Below, in pieces: positions 20,636-32,687 of a stretch of DNA of 64,000 nucleotides (position 1 is its first letter; the number at the start of each line of letters is the position of its first letter). Both the position numbers and the translations under genes were made by a program. The DNA is taken from assembly GCA_023053685.1 (NCBI GenBank), contig JALIGW010000005.1:18456501-18520500 (forward strand), given 5' to 3'. This DNA is from Diadophis punctatus similis. Its lineage: Eukaryota; Chordata; Lepidosauria; Squamata; Dipsadidae. The notes below the pieces were generated by a model. That model saw nothing but the letters and a program-made list of their open reading frames with translations. It was not told where the DNA came from and made no database searches.

Positions 20636-23074
20636 CCCAGCCCTAGCAACTCTCAAAAATGGCTCACTAACTTCCAATCTGCATTCTTTGCTTCCTACTC
20701 TGTTCCTTGAGTCTTAGTTCTTCAAGTGTAAACTAACCACTCTGGCATTTTGATTCCCAGACTCAATTGAATTTGCAGTGGTTCCTGTTAATCGACAATT
20801 CCATGAATTCGTGTTTCATTTGTCTTTGGACTGAATGTGTCTATGCTGGGTCAGGCTATCAAGCAAGACTTCAGTTCCTGAATTTTCTGGAACATGTGTG
20901 CATCTGAACAGCTGGTTCTCCACCTGTCTTTGTAACTGATGGCAAAACTACTCATTGCTAAAGTACTATAAATAGAGCCCTGCAGGTTGGTTCAGTTTGA
21001 AATATAACTAGCGCTGTGTTGTAATAGGATTATTTGGAACAAATCTGGTGTGTGCTGATCTTCTCACAATATTGTGGTGTGGAGGATGTAATTATCTGCC
21101 ACTGGGATAACGTTTGCCACATGCTACTAGACTCTCTTCCTTCTGTTTTTCTCTTTCTACATTGCTAATGTCGTTTAAATAATGATATTAGGCCATGTTA
21201 AATAACTGGATGTGATTTAACCAACATTTTTTTTGAGTTAAACAGCATTTGGTTTTTGACAAAATTGAAACTGCTTCTCTAAACGTTTGCCTTCAAATTC
21301 TACTTGCTGCAGGACAGAGCTGTGTTGCTGAGGAATATGTCCCTTAAAGCATATTTTTGAGCAATATGTTCTTGTGAAGTTGACATCATCTCATTCCCAG
21401 CTTGCTGCTAAAAGCAGCTTAGAGACATCTTTTGATATTCCATTTGGAAAGAGTGTTTTCTTTCTGCAGCCATGACAAAAGTTCCTGAGAATGCCAGCGA
21501 TCTACTCAGATTAAATTGGCCTAGCAAGTCTGCAGGGGAAACACTCCATATCCAGTCACCGAGCACTGAGCCTCCATGGCTCCTTTGGTTTAGCTGAAAG
21601 AGAAACAGGACTTCTGGTGGTTTTTTGTCTTTACAATAGAACAGGAAATTTTCAGAAACCGAATAGACAGGTCATCCAGGATCATGCTACTTGTCCTGAG
21701 GTCCGGAGAGAATGCAAAATAGGAAATATCTATGAAATACATGTACACATGTGGAATACAAGCTGGGAGAGAGATTTTTGCTTCACAGAAATATGATTTA
21801 TAGGAGAATTTGGCTTCCAAGGTAGAAAGAAAAGAATGATGCTACCAACCTTGCCTTGAAATTATCCCACATTGAATTCACATACAACACTGCTCAGCTC
21901 CATTGCTGAAATAGGCTGTGAGGCAAGTACAATGTTCATCTATTTTCCTCCTAACTCAAAGATGGAGAACATCACATTAACATGGTCAGAAGCAGCAGAG
22001 TTTTGTTCAAAGGTAATGGGTCTTTTGTGTTGCCCCATAAAAAGGTAATGGGTCTTTTGTGTTGTCCCTGTATTCAGCCATGAGGAATATTTTAATCGTG
22101 TTAGAATACTGTATCACTGTTTTGAGGGAAATATTAATATGTAATATTTGTGCCTGATCAATACAGGAAATCTTTATACATCTGTGAATATTAAAATACA
22201 GTATTTTAAAACTGTAAGTTAATGCTACCATATGCCATCCAGGCTCAGACATAAAGGCTCAGACAGGTGTTAGAAATAATACGCTCATAAATATTCTTAT
22301 TTTCATTTATGACGGAGTTGTGTAAAAATAGACTTGTGGCATCTTGCTTTGGAAAGAATTAATAGTATTGTGGGTTATCCCCCCCCTCAAGAGCTTTGAA
22401 TGATAGTTTAATTAAATGTTCAGAAATATTTCTGTGCCTGCAGGCGCAGGGGACTTATTTATTACTTAACTGCAGTGAAAAATCTCCTGGCTAGTAATTT
22501 GTGTGCTAAGGATGCCCCCGATGTGCTAAACTAAGGTTTGTGACATCATTTGTGTGACTCTCTGGGTTTGCATATTTATATTGTAAATATCTGTCCAACT
22601 TGTTGAATTTAGAAATAAAGATTTTAGTACAGTTTTCATTTCAATTGCAACTAACTTAAATAGTTAATATATATATTTATTAGCCTCTGAAATGTCACTT
22701 TTTTGTTCCTTTTTTATATATATACAGCTCAGGCCAACAAACATACCAATACTTCTTTCCTTCTCCCATTTCTTCTCCAACAAGTGTTGGAGATGGGTTC
22801 GGCTGAGAGAGAGTAACTATTTATTGATTACTGTGCAATTTACAATAAATGACATTATTTGGAGGCAAATTACTGTTCCTTTCACTTTTTTCTGCACTCA
22901 AAAAGTTATTTACTTTTTGTTACAGATTTTATTTATTGCCTAAATTATGAATCAGAAGTTCAGCATTGTTTTCCCCTTTTTGTTTCATTTTGTTAAATAA
23001 TTGTTTTTCAAATGTATATATAATATGTATATGATTATGATTATGTATATGATCATGTATGTGTATGTGTATAT
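20636..23074. other. no gene recognised; one small tandem duplication
   Basis: Mostly unique AT-rich sequence. A TATA-like ACTATAAATAGAGCC lies near 20966, without further support for a promoter. At 22010-22064 AAGGTAATGGGTCTTTTGTG occurs twice at a 32-base spacing. Small open frames carry no recognisable domain. Confidence 0.5.
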
Positions 23075-23188
23075 AGCAATAGCACTTATACTTATATACT
23101 GCTTCATAGTGCTTTACAGCCCTCTCTAAGTGGTTTACAGAGTCAGCATATTGCCCCCAACAATCTGGGTCCTCATTTTACCGACCTC
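23075..23188 (-). mobile_element. Sauria-type SINE, 3' part, within TATG-rich DNA
   Basis: AGCAATAGCACTTATACTT through GGGTCCTCATTTTACCGACC is the reverse complement of the SINE 3' half. GTATATGTGTATA repeats lie on both sides, consistent with insertion into a TATG-type microsatellite. Confidence 0.82.
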
Positions 23189-24639
23189 TGATGTATATGT
23201 ATATGCATATGTATATGTGTATGTATTCTTTTCCTCAGGGTACCTTTAATAATAAAAAGTAATATCTTAACAGTACATATCACAAAATAAACAGAAATGA
23301 AACAGATATAATCAATGGAGTAATCATTAACTAATATTAACTACAAATAAATAAGCAAAATGCAAGATGTGATTAATAAGGGGAAAGCCTAATGGCAACT
23401 TAAATTTAAAAGCAACATAAATCAGTTAAACAAGTTAAAGAATGCTTGGAAAATGAAAAACTATAGGCCACTCTACATTTAACCAGTAAACCAGGAGCAT
23501 AAAAACACTACCAGTTATACAACGTATACAGTGACATGCATACAACGTATACAGTGACATACAGTATCTCTATACTAAAGATAACAAGCATAATATTATG
23601 AAGATAAACCTCCACTGATAGAAAATGTAATGACTTACAGTACACTGGTGCCCTGAAAACACTCATAAAGAATATGCTACATTCAACAGAGTTAACTGAA
23701 GCAAACAACAGTAACTTTAATTGTCTAAGAAAAAGGAAATCCCCAGGCATAACGTTCATCAACTGTGTGGGTACAAAGTACTTCAATTCTGTCAATTTCA
23801 GTATGCGTGCTTGAAATTATAACAACCTAACTTTAAGTACCAGGAATAAATCCTAACTCAACTTTCAAACTGTCTCTGATAAAATAGATCCATTGCATCG
23901 ATCCATTGTTAGTCAATGGATAGTATTCAATAGCATTGAATAACAAAATATTTAGACTAATTCCATAAAGTTCCAAACTTTCCTCATGAAGCAGCCTAGA
24001 GATCCTGGATAAAACTACCCATTGATGGTTGAAGTAATTAAGGAATGTAGGTGGTCACACTGTTCTGCTTGCAGCAGCAGAGGGGAAAAAGATATGACTT
24101 CTGTTGCAGAGCTAGGAAACCAGCATTTTAGCAGATTAGAAATGGGCTCAAAGTCATCTGACTTCCTGACTTCCTTAAGTGGTCTTCTGTTGTGCAGATC
24201 AGCCCTATATCTCTTTTGACAGTTTTCTGTGATTGGCCAGCATATAGTTTCATCATTCTAAAAGGATCTCTTTATCCCAATGACATTTTTACATATGTTT
24301 ATGTAGTGCAATGCATATGTTTACATCCATTTATGTAATGTAATACATGTTACATGTGAATTCCTTGAAAGAGAACTACAACTGATACAGAATTTAGCTG
24401 ATAAAGTGAATTCAGGATCAAAACTCCAGATCAGATTAGAGCTAATCATGCAGGAGTTTCATTAGCTGCCAATTGTTTCTTGGTACAGTTCAAGATACTG
24501 ATATTAATTAAGTATTGAAACATTTGTTTAATTTGTTTTTTTAATCATTCTGTTTTTTAAAAATATCAGCCGTAAAGGTTTTATATTTGGAATATATGAA
24601 TGAGTCACCTTACAGAGGAAATGGGCAGCATAAGCATTT
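23189..24639. other. no gene recognised
   Basis: AT-rich sequence. A 23-base unit containing ACAACGTATACAGTGACAT is tandemly repeated twice near 23517-23562. The only longer frame (minus, 23508-23795) has no recognisable motif. Confidence 0.5.
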
Positions 24640-24648
24640 AATAAATAA

Positions 24649-24743
<95 letters not shown>

Positions 24744-24745
24744 AA
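24640..24745. repeat. (AAAT)n microsatellite
   Basis: About 25 AAAT units. The open frame over it is only the repeat translated. Confidence 0.97.
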
Positions 24746-25272
24746 AATATCACACACAAACAAAATAGACTACTAAGTATGCAAGAGTATTTCAATGCAC
24801 CTTTTTATTTTTTACATGTTTCCTTTGAAATTTTTTTTCTTGAAAACCAGTGTAAAAAAGGTGGTTGAATTGCATATAGAAGTTATTTACTTTTTATTTA
24901 AAACAGTTGGTCAGATTCCAGATCATAATTATATAATTAAAAATACTGCAATATATTTTTACTCTCTGTGATGATTTTTGTAATAAGTAATGCCATTGTG
25001 TTGTGCATTTAAATAACTTCACTGAATTGCTGATATATATTCTTGTGTATTAGCAATAATGAGAAGTAAACATATTGCCACACTATTATAATTAAATGCT
25101 AGGCAAACCATTGATAATTTGGCTCAAATAATTGAGCTTAATATATATATTATGGGGAGCGGTCTGGGGGGAAGGGGGGGAGAAAAGAGAAAAATGTTTG
25201 TACTTTGTACTAATAAAACTTTTTGAATAAAAAAAACCACCATGTGCAGCCACTAACCAAAGCCAAGACTAA
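24746..25272. other. AT-rich DNA; possible LINE 3' tail at 25140-25240
   Basis: The G-rich stretch GGTCTGGGGGGAAGG with a following purine run, AATAAAAC and a run of A near 25225-25240 look like the polypurine 3' UTR and tail of an L1-type element. No coding part is attached. Confidence 0.35.
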
Positions 25273-25695
25273 ATGTTAATGGGACAGAAGTTAAGGTCCC
25301 AACTGGACATGCTGAACCCTAACTATCATCTGGAGACACCAGTGGAATCTAACAAACTAACCAGAGCACTAGCCAGTGATGATCTAGTATTCACCCAAAA
25401 CTATGCAGGAGATCCCAAGTGGGTGAAAGCCATGGTCATAGCAATCACCGGACCGAAGTCATATCAGATCAAACTCTATGATGGCCGAGTATAGCAGAGA
25501 CACATCAACCAACTCAGAAATAGGCTGGGAGACTCCAGGCTACGCCAACCAGAGACTGCTCAACCACAAACAAGCACATCGCAAGACCCAGAGCAATGTG
25601 AGTCTCTGCCCCAAAGTACATACACAAGCAGCGAGCGAGAAGACCCCGCTGAGATTCCGGCCCTACCTAGAAGGAACCTAGCGGCCCTGCTCTAA
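25273..25695 (+). pseudogene. gypsy pol, integrase C-terminal part
   Basis: Integrase inserts the retrotransposon DNA into the genome. The frame reads LMGQKLRSQLDMLNP, then DDLVFTQNYAGDPKWVKA, TGPKSYQIKLYDGRV, an in-frame TAG at 25492-25494, and RHINQLRNRLG, ending at TAA 25693-25695. The order of a MG(R/Q)xLR(S/T) block, a YA-x-PKW block, a GPxSYxI block with DGR, and RHxxQLR is typical of the C-terminal domain of gypsy integrases that lie last in pol. The HHCC and DDE core is absent upstream. The single TAG replaces a residue between GRV and RHINQ. Confidence 0.8.
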
Positions 25696-25921
25696 AACCT
25701 GGAGGAGGAGCGCGAACCCCTACCTGGAGCTACCGGAGTTCAGCGACATCACCTGGGACCGGAGGACGGCGATACTAGTCCACCTGCCACAACGCCCAGC
25801 AGGAGGTTCCAGGTACTTCCACAAGCAGGTCCAGGAGCAGCAACAGGCATTACCACTCCAGGCGAGACTTCAGGAGAAACTGAATCATGCAGGCCCAGCA
25901 GGACCTTGTGGCACCCTGCTT

Positions 25922-26150
25922 AGCAATAGCAATAGCACTTAGACTTATATACCGCTTCACAGTGCTTTACAGCCCTCTCTAAGCGGTTTACAGAGTTCAG
26001 CATATTGCCCCCAACAATCTGGGTCCTCATTTTACCAACCTCAGAAGGATGGAAGGCTGAGTCAACCTTGAGCCGGTGAGATTTGAACAGCTGAACTGCT
26101 GAACTAGCAGTAGCCTGCAGTGCTGCATTTAACCACTGCGCCACCTTGGC
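25922..26150 (-). mobile_element. Sauria-type SINE, full-length, inside gypsy
   Basis: On the minus strand it begins GCCAAGGTGGCGCAGTGGTT (A-box region), has GTTCAAATCTCACCGGC as the B-box region, and ends TGCTATTGCTATTGCT. The bases GCTTA occur on both sides, a weak candidate for a short target duplication. It separates the integrase end from the polypurine tract. Confidence 0.92.
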
Positions 26151-26207
26151 GCTTACCTGTGTGATTACGTGACTCACATCCATCACTGATTGGACTATCC
26201 TCAAACT

Positions 26208-26221
26208 AAGGGGGGGAGGGG
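26208..26221 (+). promoter_or_regulatory. polypurine tract of gypsy element
   Basis: AAGGGGGGGAGGGG lies directly before the TG of the LTR, where a plus-strand primer is expected. Confidence 0.75.
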
Positions 26222-26447
26222 TGTTACATACGGTTGTACGTAGCACAGATTTGCATAGCTGCCGCTGATTGGACAATCTTGTGGTGGGAGAAATAAACCA
26301 CTGTCAGTGGCTGGCTAGGCTACAGGGATGCCTATGAGAGAGGCATCCATGCAGCCTGCCGGCAGTTCGTATTGCTAACAACAAGGGGAATAAAAGGTGC
26401 TGAACTGTTCCCGCATCTGTCTCTTTCTTTCGCACCCACATCTAACA
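26222..26447 (+). mobile_element. gypsy 3' LTR, 226 bp
   Basis: It begins TGTTACATACGG after the polypurine tract and ends CACATCTAACA, giving the TG...CA form of an LTR. An AATAAA signal lies near 26389 (GGGGAATAAAAGG) with a T/C-rich stretch after it (CTGTCTCTTTCTTTCG). Confidence 0.75.
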
Positions 26448-26746
26448 GACGGGGTGGTGGTGAAAACAAACAAGCAATTTTTTTTTAAAAAGTAGTATAA
26501 ATACATGTGTTGGCATTTATACTTTAAAATGGTTTTGTTTTATCAGGTAAAGAGTTCTGTAGGTGTTCAGGCTGAAATCTCATTTTTATCTGGATGTGTA
26601 GCACGTCAATGCCTGTAAATTAAATTTCAGCTTCGGTATGTGTGATAACGTTGTGTCTGTTTAATATTTCACTTGCAGATTTGATGCTGATTAATTTTGC
26701 TTGAGAAAGAAGCACCGAAGATATACTTAACATGCATCATTGCTGT

Positions 26747-26747
<1 letters not shown>
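26448..26747. other. no gene recognised
   Basis: AT-rich sequence with no coding signal. Confidence 0.45.
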
Positions 26748-26970
<223 letters not shown>

Positions 26971-27322
26971 AGTGTGCTTTTGTTTCCATTCACGCGTTCA
27001 CTCTGCAGCAGAGATGTTGTAGAAGGCCACAACTCAGTGGCAGAGGCTGAACATTTCATTCCAGACCTCCCTCTTTTAATTTGCAGCAACTCCAGGTAGC
27101 TCTTTGTCTGACACCATGAAATGCGGCTGCCAATCTGTGTAGAAAACACTGAGCTAGAAGGGATGAATTGTCTGAATTAGTATTGGAGAACCTGCTGGGT
27201 TCCTGAAATTGCAGAACAGACGTATTCTTTACCAGCTCATCCTCCAAGATTCTGTTTGGCTGCTGAGACTTCACCATCACGAGGCAAAGGGCAGACCCAG
27301 AAGGCATGATCTCATGCCTTCA
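26971..27322. other. possible SINE-like fragment on an otherwise blank stretch
   Basis: CATGAAATGCGGCTGCCAAT followed by CTGTGTAGAAAACACTGAGC and GAATTGTCTGAATTAG resembles a dispersed reptile repeat that I remember only loosely. No gene is seen. Confidence 0.3.
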
Positions 27323-27337
27323 GATCAGAGTGTGTAT

Positions 27338-27793
27338 AACAACAACGAACGGAGGGAATGGAGAGTGGAGTAGAAGGATAAGTAGAGGAGGATAAGAAGG
27401 ATAACTAGAGGAGGGGAGAAGAGAGGATAGGAGAGAGAGGGGAAAGAAGAAAGGGAAAAGGAGAGGAAGAAAGGGAGAGGAAATAAGAGTAGGAGAGAGG
27501 GTTGGAAGGGAGGAAGAGAAGAGGAGTGGGGGAAGGGAAGGGAAAGTAGAGAAGGAGAAGGAGAGGAGGAAAGAAGAAAGTAGAAAAGGAGACAAGAAGG
27601 GAGGGAAGGGGAAAGAGAAAGAGGGGAAGGGTTGTTGTGGAATAAAGAGAGGATATGGAATGGTAAAAGAGCAATGCCAATCATGTTTAAATTTTAGGAA
27701 AGATAAGGCAAATGATTATTAATGGTTAAGAGATTGTATATTTGTGTGTTTGTATGAGAAATAAAAAATAAAAAATCTTGTAAAGAAAAAAAA
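27338..27793 (+). mobile_element. 5'-truncated L1-type 3' UTR insertion
   Basis: The body has a polypurine-rich stretch (27338-27650), then AT-rich sequence, AAATAAAAAATAAAAAATC and a terminal A tail. A perfect 15-bp target duplication, GATCAGAGTGTGTAT, flanks it at 27323-27337 and 27794-27808. Target duplication, poly(A) and purine-rich 3' UTR are L1 characters. No coding sequence is included. Confidence 0.82.
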
Positions 27794-27808
27794 GATCAGA
27801 GTGTGTAT

Positions 27809-29034
27809 CATGTAATTATTTCTGCCTGTCCTGATTCTCCCTGAAAAACCCTCTTTGAAACTGCTGGGGACCCACCCAAGCAGCTTGAATTGCTATAAGA
27901 AGGGAAGAATAGCAAAGTAAATGTCAAATAGCTAGATGAAGGAAACCAATACAAATGACACCTTGCTTATTCAAGGTTTCTTTGTCAATACTCATTATTT
28001 CTACAGTCCATATTCAGGAAAGTCTTATGACCTTTCAGAGAAGTGGGAGTTTAAGACACAGAAGGAAATATTTAGTCCGCAAACAAACTTCTACTTGTGC
28101 AGCTTTGGTATCTAATCAAGACAACGGGTTACTGTGACTGTGATTTGCATAATAGGAGGGATGGGAAGGGGGGGTTATTACAAGATTAAGACCAGTGTGA
28201 AGAGGGAATAGAAACAAGAAGCTGTATTTTTATGGTTAATTGCAGATATAAATAAAGGGGAAGATAACTCAGCAGTCAAAAAAGAATTCACTACACCACA
28301 TTAGAAGGGGGGAAATATTGCTCAACCTAGTTTTGCATCTGTAAGCATATTTGCACAAAACTGAAATGGGCTTTCTCCAGTGTGCATAAGTTAACAGGAT
28401 CGTTGTTGTTTTTTTACAATGGATTGTAGCAGTTTCTTTCCCTAGAGAGTAACTTTTTTTTAAATGAACCTTTTGGCTATATATTTGGGTGGGTGGGGGC
28501 TGGCATGTGCTGCATGTGAATGAATATGAAGGTTAAAATTGTAATTCAAATATATTTAAATAAAAGCTACTCTTTGGCCTTTGGGGGAATTTCAAAACAG
28601 AATGTTTTAAAATTACTTTAACTTTTCTTTAATATGATATTTGCTCCTAATTCTCTAATTAACCATTCAGATGCGACTGCTCAATGGCTAAATAATTTAA
28701 AGCCACAAATCCTCGAAATAAACATTTGGAGCCACTCACTAAATAAGGGAATAACTTTATCACATTTGCACTGGGACTTTGATGGAGCTAGTGTGAAAGA
28801 AGCCTGTATATATGTATCCTGAAAGATTTATTTTCTGCAAAAGTTTGCCTGATAAATGGATAGGCTGAGCAAAGTAAATGTTAAAACTGATTGATTTATT
28901 GACTGATCTAGAGCATTTTATATGTCAGTTCTCCTCAAGGGAATGGCTACTAATAAAAATGACATACATCCAATTTAACATATAATTTAGAAAGTAGCTT
29001 AACTTCCAAAAGAGCAACCTGGAAATAAAGGTAA
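27809..29034. other. no gene recognised
   Basis: AT-rich sequence, small frames only. Confidence 0.5.
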
Positions 29035-29099
29035 AGGAAGGAAGGAAGGAAGGAAGGAAGGAAGGAAGGAAGGAAGGAAGGAAGGAAGGAAGGAAGGGA
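29035..29099. repeat. (GGAA)n microsatellite
   Basis: About 15 GGAA units. Confidence 0.97.
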
Positions 29100-29215
29100 A
29101 AAATCAGTTTGGGAAAACAATAATTTATAATCCAACCATTTTCTCATAAAAGTGATTTTTTAAAATTTCAATTTTTAGATTTATTAGTTTGCATTGAGAA
29201 GGACATGATGCTAAT

Positions 29216-29572
29216 CAGAGGTGGGTTCCTGCCGGAGCTGCCTAGTGCACAGCTCCGGTAAGGAGTGGCCAATTGCGCAATTTGCGCGCGATCGCTCAGG
29301 AGCCCTCTCTGCCAGTCCATTGCATGCGTCGCCATTTTTCCCCGTGAATTTTTGGCCGATTTTGCTTCTGCGCATGCGTGGAAGCAAAATCGCACTGAAA
29401 TCTCGCACGCACGCACCTCCCCTTGTAAGACTTTGGCGTAATTTTGCTTCTGTGCATGCGCAGAAGCAAAATCGCACGAGGGGGCGCACGCACGTAGTGA
29501 GCACGCCCATGCCTGAAGCGTAAAGATGCGCGCACAGCGCACCGGCACAGGTAAGGGAGCAACCCGCCGCTG
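29216..29572. mobile_element. GGTGGG-ended hAT-like element, copy D, 357 bp
   Basis: It starts CAGAGGTGGGTTCCTGCC and ends AGCAACCCGCCGCTG, with 8-bp flanks ATGCTAAT (29208-29215) and ATGCTAGT (29573-29580), one mismatch. The interior repeats TTTTGCTTCTGCGCATGCGT-type sequence twice around GCAAAATCGCAC. Frames on both strands are side effects of its GC content. Confidence 0.88.
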
Positions 29573-29895
29573 ATGCTAGTGGGATAAAGTTCCAAGCCTA
29601 TCCTTCGGAATTTAGTTCTTGCAATAATGGGTTTATGGTTTAGTAGTCAAGGTTACATCGTAAAGTTTATCTATCAATAGACTATTAAAATTCTTGTGTC
29701 TGTTTGATACTTTGTATTCATCAATGGGTGAAAGAGTAGGTCATAGAGCAACAATTTTTGGATTATTGTAGTTAAATGGACTGATTTAGAGAATGTGTCC
29801 AAAATCTAGGAGCCATGACTCCCTTGAGACTGAAATTTGGCAAAGTTGTAGCTGTTTTAGCACTACCACACTGCCCACCTACATTTCCCAGAAAC
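29573..29895. other. no gene recognised
   Basis: AT-rich sequence between a hAT-like copy and a SINE. Confidence 0.45.
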
Positions 29896-30107
29896 CAGTG
29901 GTTAGAATACAGCATTGCAGGCTAACTCTGCCGACAGCCAGCAGTTCGATTCTCACTGGCTCTAGGTTGACTCTGCCTTCCATCCTTCTGAGATTGGTAA
30001 AATGATGACCCAGACTGTTGGGGGAAATATGCCGACTCTGTAAACAGCTTAGAGAGGGCTGTAAGGCTCTGTGAAGTGGTATATAAGTCTAAGTTATATT
30101 GCTATTG
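29896..30107 (+). mobile_element. Sauria-type SINE, lacking the first bases
   Basis: It starts CAGTGGTTAGAATACAGC and has the B-box region CAGTTCGATTCTCACTGGC. The conserved body follows, ending TTATATTGCTATTGT. Confidence 0.87.
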
Positions 30108-30798
30108 TTGGGACAAGGGAAGATGGAAGTGCATATCTTTAACCTCTTTCCTGCCCCCCTCTAGCCCTGCACCAATCAGCTGGCAGCAAGGCACAACAGG
30201 TGAGTGGCCATTGACTGCTTTGAAATTTGAGCCCAAAATTTGAAATATCAACGATAGGGGCCAGTGAAGAAAGACCGATAGGGTCAATTAGGGGGCACTG
30301 ACAGTCAACAGGTGAACTCTCTCCATCCCTCAATGGTGGAAGCCCTTGGGGATAGGCTGGAATGGGAGCAGGGGTGCAATTTCCTCATGGCCCATGGCTC
30401 CCTTTTTTTCCCTTCCTCACAACACGGTGACAGGCAGTTCTGCAGGTCAGCCAAGGAGTAGGAGGAGAAGGATTTGCTGGGGCTCTTTCTAAGGGTTGTG
30501 AGGGAAGGAAAATTGCACAAACCTATATTATATGTGGAAAGGGGAGTGATGATAGATTGATTTGGAAGTCTGCTAGCAAGATAGGACTGCTTGGGAAACA
30601 CTGGCAGTAGAAGGAAGGTGGGGGGGGGGGAAGGAATGGAGAAAGGAAGGAGATTTCTTATGCTCCTTACCAGTTTCTGATATTGAAACTCAATATAGAC
30701 AAAAGTCCGAAGTCACTCCCACTGATTTTTTTGTCTGCTCATTGTCATTCAGTTTCTCTGTTTAGGTAAAGGAATATCTCCAAAACAATGATCCAATG
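30108..30798. other. no gene recognised
   Basis: Moderately GC-balanced sequence. Frames of up to 98 codons on the minus strand show no domain that I know. Confidence 0.45.
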
Positions 30799-30806
30799 GA
30801 TCATGG

Positions 30807-31364
30807 CAGTGGTGGGTTCCTACCGGTGCAGTCCACTCTATAGCACCGGTAGCGGCCCACTGGTGACATCATAGTACCGGTGCGGTCAGTTGCCGGTGCC
30901 TGGGCGCCGCCATTTTTTTTAAAAAAATCTTTTTTACATTTAAAAAAAAAATTCTTCTGTGCATGCCCAGAAGCCGAGCTTCCGGCACTGCACATGCACT
31001 GTCTTCCTACCCCACAGTAAGTCCAAGCAGGGGAGGATGGCTGAGGGAGCACGTGAGACGCTGAAAGAACAGGCAGCAGGAGCTATCTCCATTCCCCTCC
31101 CTTCAGCAGTCCGAGAAGCCACAAACGCGCGGTGATGATCCTAGGCATTTTCGCATGTTTGAGGCTTCTCGAGCTGCTGAGGGGAGGGGGAATGGGCGGC
31201 AGGACCTATCTCAGTTCCCCTCCCTTCAGCAGTCTGAGAAGCCACGCGCACCTGGTCACATGGCTGGCAAGCCACGCCCACCTGGTCACATGGCTGGCAA
31301 GCCACACCCACAAAATAAGCCACGCCCACAGAGTGGTAGTAAAAAAATTAGGAACCCGCCCCTG
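30807..31364. mobile_element. GGTGGG-ended hAT-like element, copy E, 558 bp
   Basis: This is the longest complete copy here. It starts CAGTGGTGGGTTCC and ends AGGAACCCGCCCCTG, flanked by perfect 8-bp duplications GATCATGG (30799-30806 and 31365-31372). A unit containing TCACATGGCTGGCAAGCCAC is tandemly repeated near 31252-31310. CCCCTCCCTTCAGCAGT occurs twice (about 31094 and 31217). It is non-coding. Confidence 0.92.
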
Positions 31365-31372
31365 GATCATGG

Positions 31373-32040
31373 GTTATGTAATTGCTATTATTTTCATGGG
31401 TGTTGTTGGTCCCATGTTTTATGAATTCAGGAGTTAAGTTTTTATCAATATTCATATATATCTCTGTGCGCAATACTCTGAAAATAAACGCTTTATATAT
31501 GATTTTCTTAGTGCTCTCACCCTTTTGTAAGCAATTTTCTATGAAGAAAATGCATTTATTCCTAGTAATGTTTATGATTCAGGAACAGTATGAAACAATC
31601 TGCCCTTTTGTGTTATTCTGTATTATTCTAGGATCATAATAGAACTCAAAAGCTATATGTAAGGTTGTTGACAACTGAGGAAAAATTTGCCATGCCCGTC
31701 ATAGACAAGCATTTTGGCCTTGTATTCAAGAGACAGCCATAACTATTAATTTCCTTATATCTGCCAAAAGAATCTGACTTTTTTTTTTGCTGTAAAAGAT
31801 ATAAAGGGGATTTTTTTAGAGTGCTCTAGTCTTTGTGCCAGTATATGTGATTGACCTATATTATTATTTCCAAACACTGAGTGATTTATATTTTAGGGGC
31901 TATGGATCTGGAAGACCACAGGATTCTACAATTTATTTATTTATTTACAAAACTTGTTATTAAAAATTAAAAAATAAAAAACAAATAGAAAAGAAGAAAA
32001 ATATAAAAAGTAAAAACAAATTGAAAGTGCAGAGTATCTG
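31373..32040. other. no gene recognised
   Basis: AT-rich sequence. An 85-codon frame at 31382-31639 has no motif. Confidence 0.45.
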
Positions 32041-32125
32041 TGTGCGTGTGTGTATGTGTGTGTGTGTATTTACTTTGCACTTTCAATTTGTTTCTACTTT
32101 TTATATTTTTATATTTTTGTATATG

Positions 32126-32130
<5 letters not shown>

Positions 32131-32181
<51 letters not shown>
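32131..32181. repeat. (TG)n microsatellite, left part
   Basis: About 24 TG units, cut off by the hAT-like copy that starts at 32182. The TG tract resumes at 32490. Confidence 0.95.
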
Positions 32182-32489
32182 CAGAGGTGGGTTGCTGCTG
32201 GTTCGGATTGGTTCTATAGAACCGTTAGCGGGAATTTCCACACGCTCACTGAACCGGCAGTGATGGCCGGCTGGCCACGCGCCCGAACCAGCTCTCTCAG
32301 CAGTGCCATAGGCATAGCCATCTTGATTTTTGCTTCTGCGCATGTGCAGAAGCTGTTTTTCCTTGGACGCATGCACAGAAGTAGGGTTTTTAGCACTGTG
32401 CATGCGCATGCACAGTGCGCCCACGCGACATGCCCATGCTGCGCGTGAGGAAGCGAACTGGCAGCGAGGTAAGTTAGAACCTACCTCTG
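32182..32489. mobile_element. GGTGGG-ended hAT-like element, copy F, 308 bp, in a TG tract
   Basis: It starts CAGAGGTGGGTTGCTGC and ends AGAACCTACCTCTG. The 8-bp flanks are GTGTGTAT and GTGTGTGT, as expected for insertion into a TG microsatellite. The body has CGCATGTGCAGAAGC and GCATGCGCATGCACAGTGCG. Confidence 0.9.
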
Positions 32490-32497
32490 GTGTGTGT

Positions 32498-32549
<52 letters not shown>

Positions 32550-32550
32550 A

Positions 32551-32637
<87 letters not shown>

Positions 32638-32687
32638 CAAAAAATGCTACACACACACACACACACATATAACACACACACACACAA
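32490..32687. repeat. (TG)n, (AT)n and (CA)n microsatellites
   Basis: TG units to about 32546, then about 40 AT units (32558-32636), then CA units (32651-32686). TG and CA arms around AT make a long inverted repeat. Confidence 0.95.

Larger units (their letters stand above)
25273..26447 (+). mobile_element. Ty3/gypsy LTR retrotransposon, 3' part with LTR
   Basis: This is the 3' end of an LTR retrotransposon: integrase C-terminus (25273-25695), a 3' non-coding part, a polypurine tract (26208-26221) and a 226-bp LTR (26222-26447). A Sauria SINE at 25922-26150 interrupts it. No matching 5' LTR, gag or RT is found upstream, so the copy is truncated or rearranged at its left side. Confidence 0.8.

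Noticed and set aside
20960..20975. TATAAATA as a gene promoter
   Set aside because: It is a single motif in AT-rich DNA with no transcript, initiator or downstream coding support.
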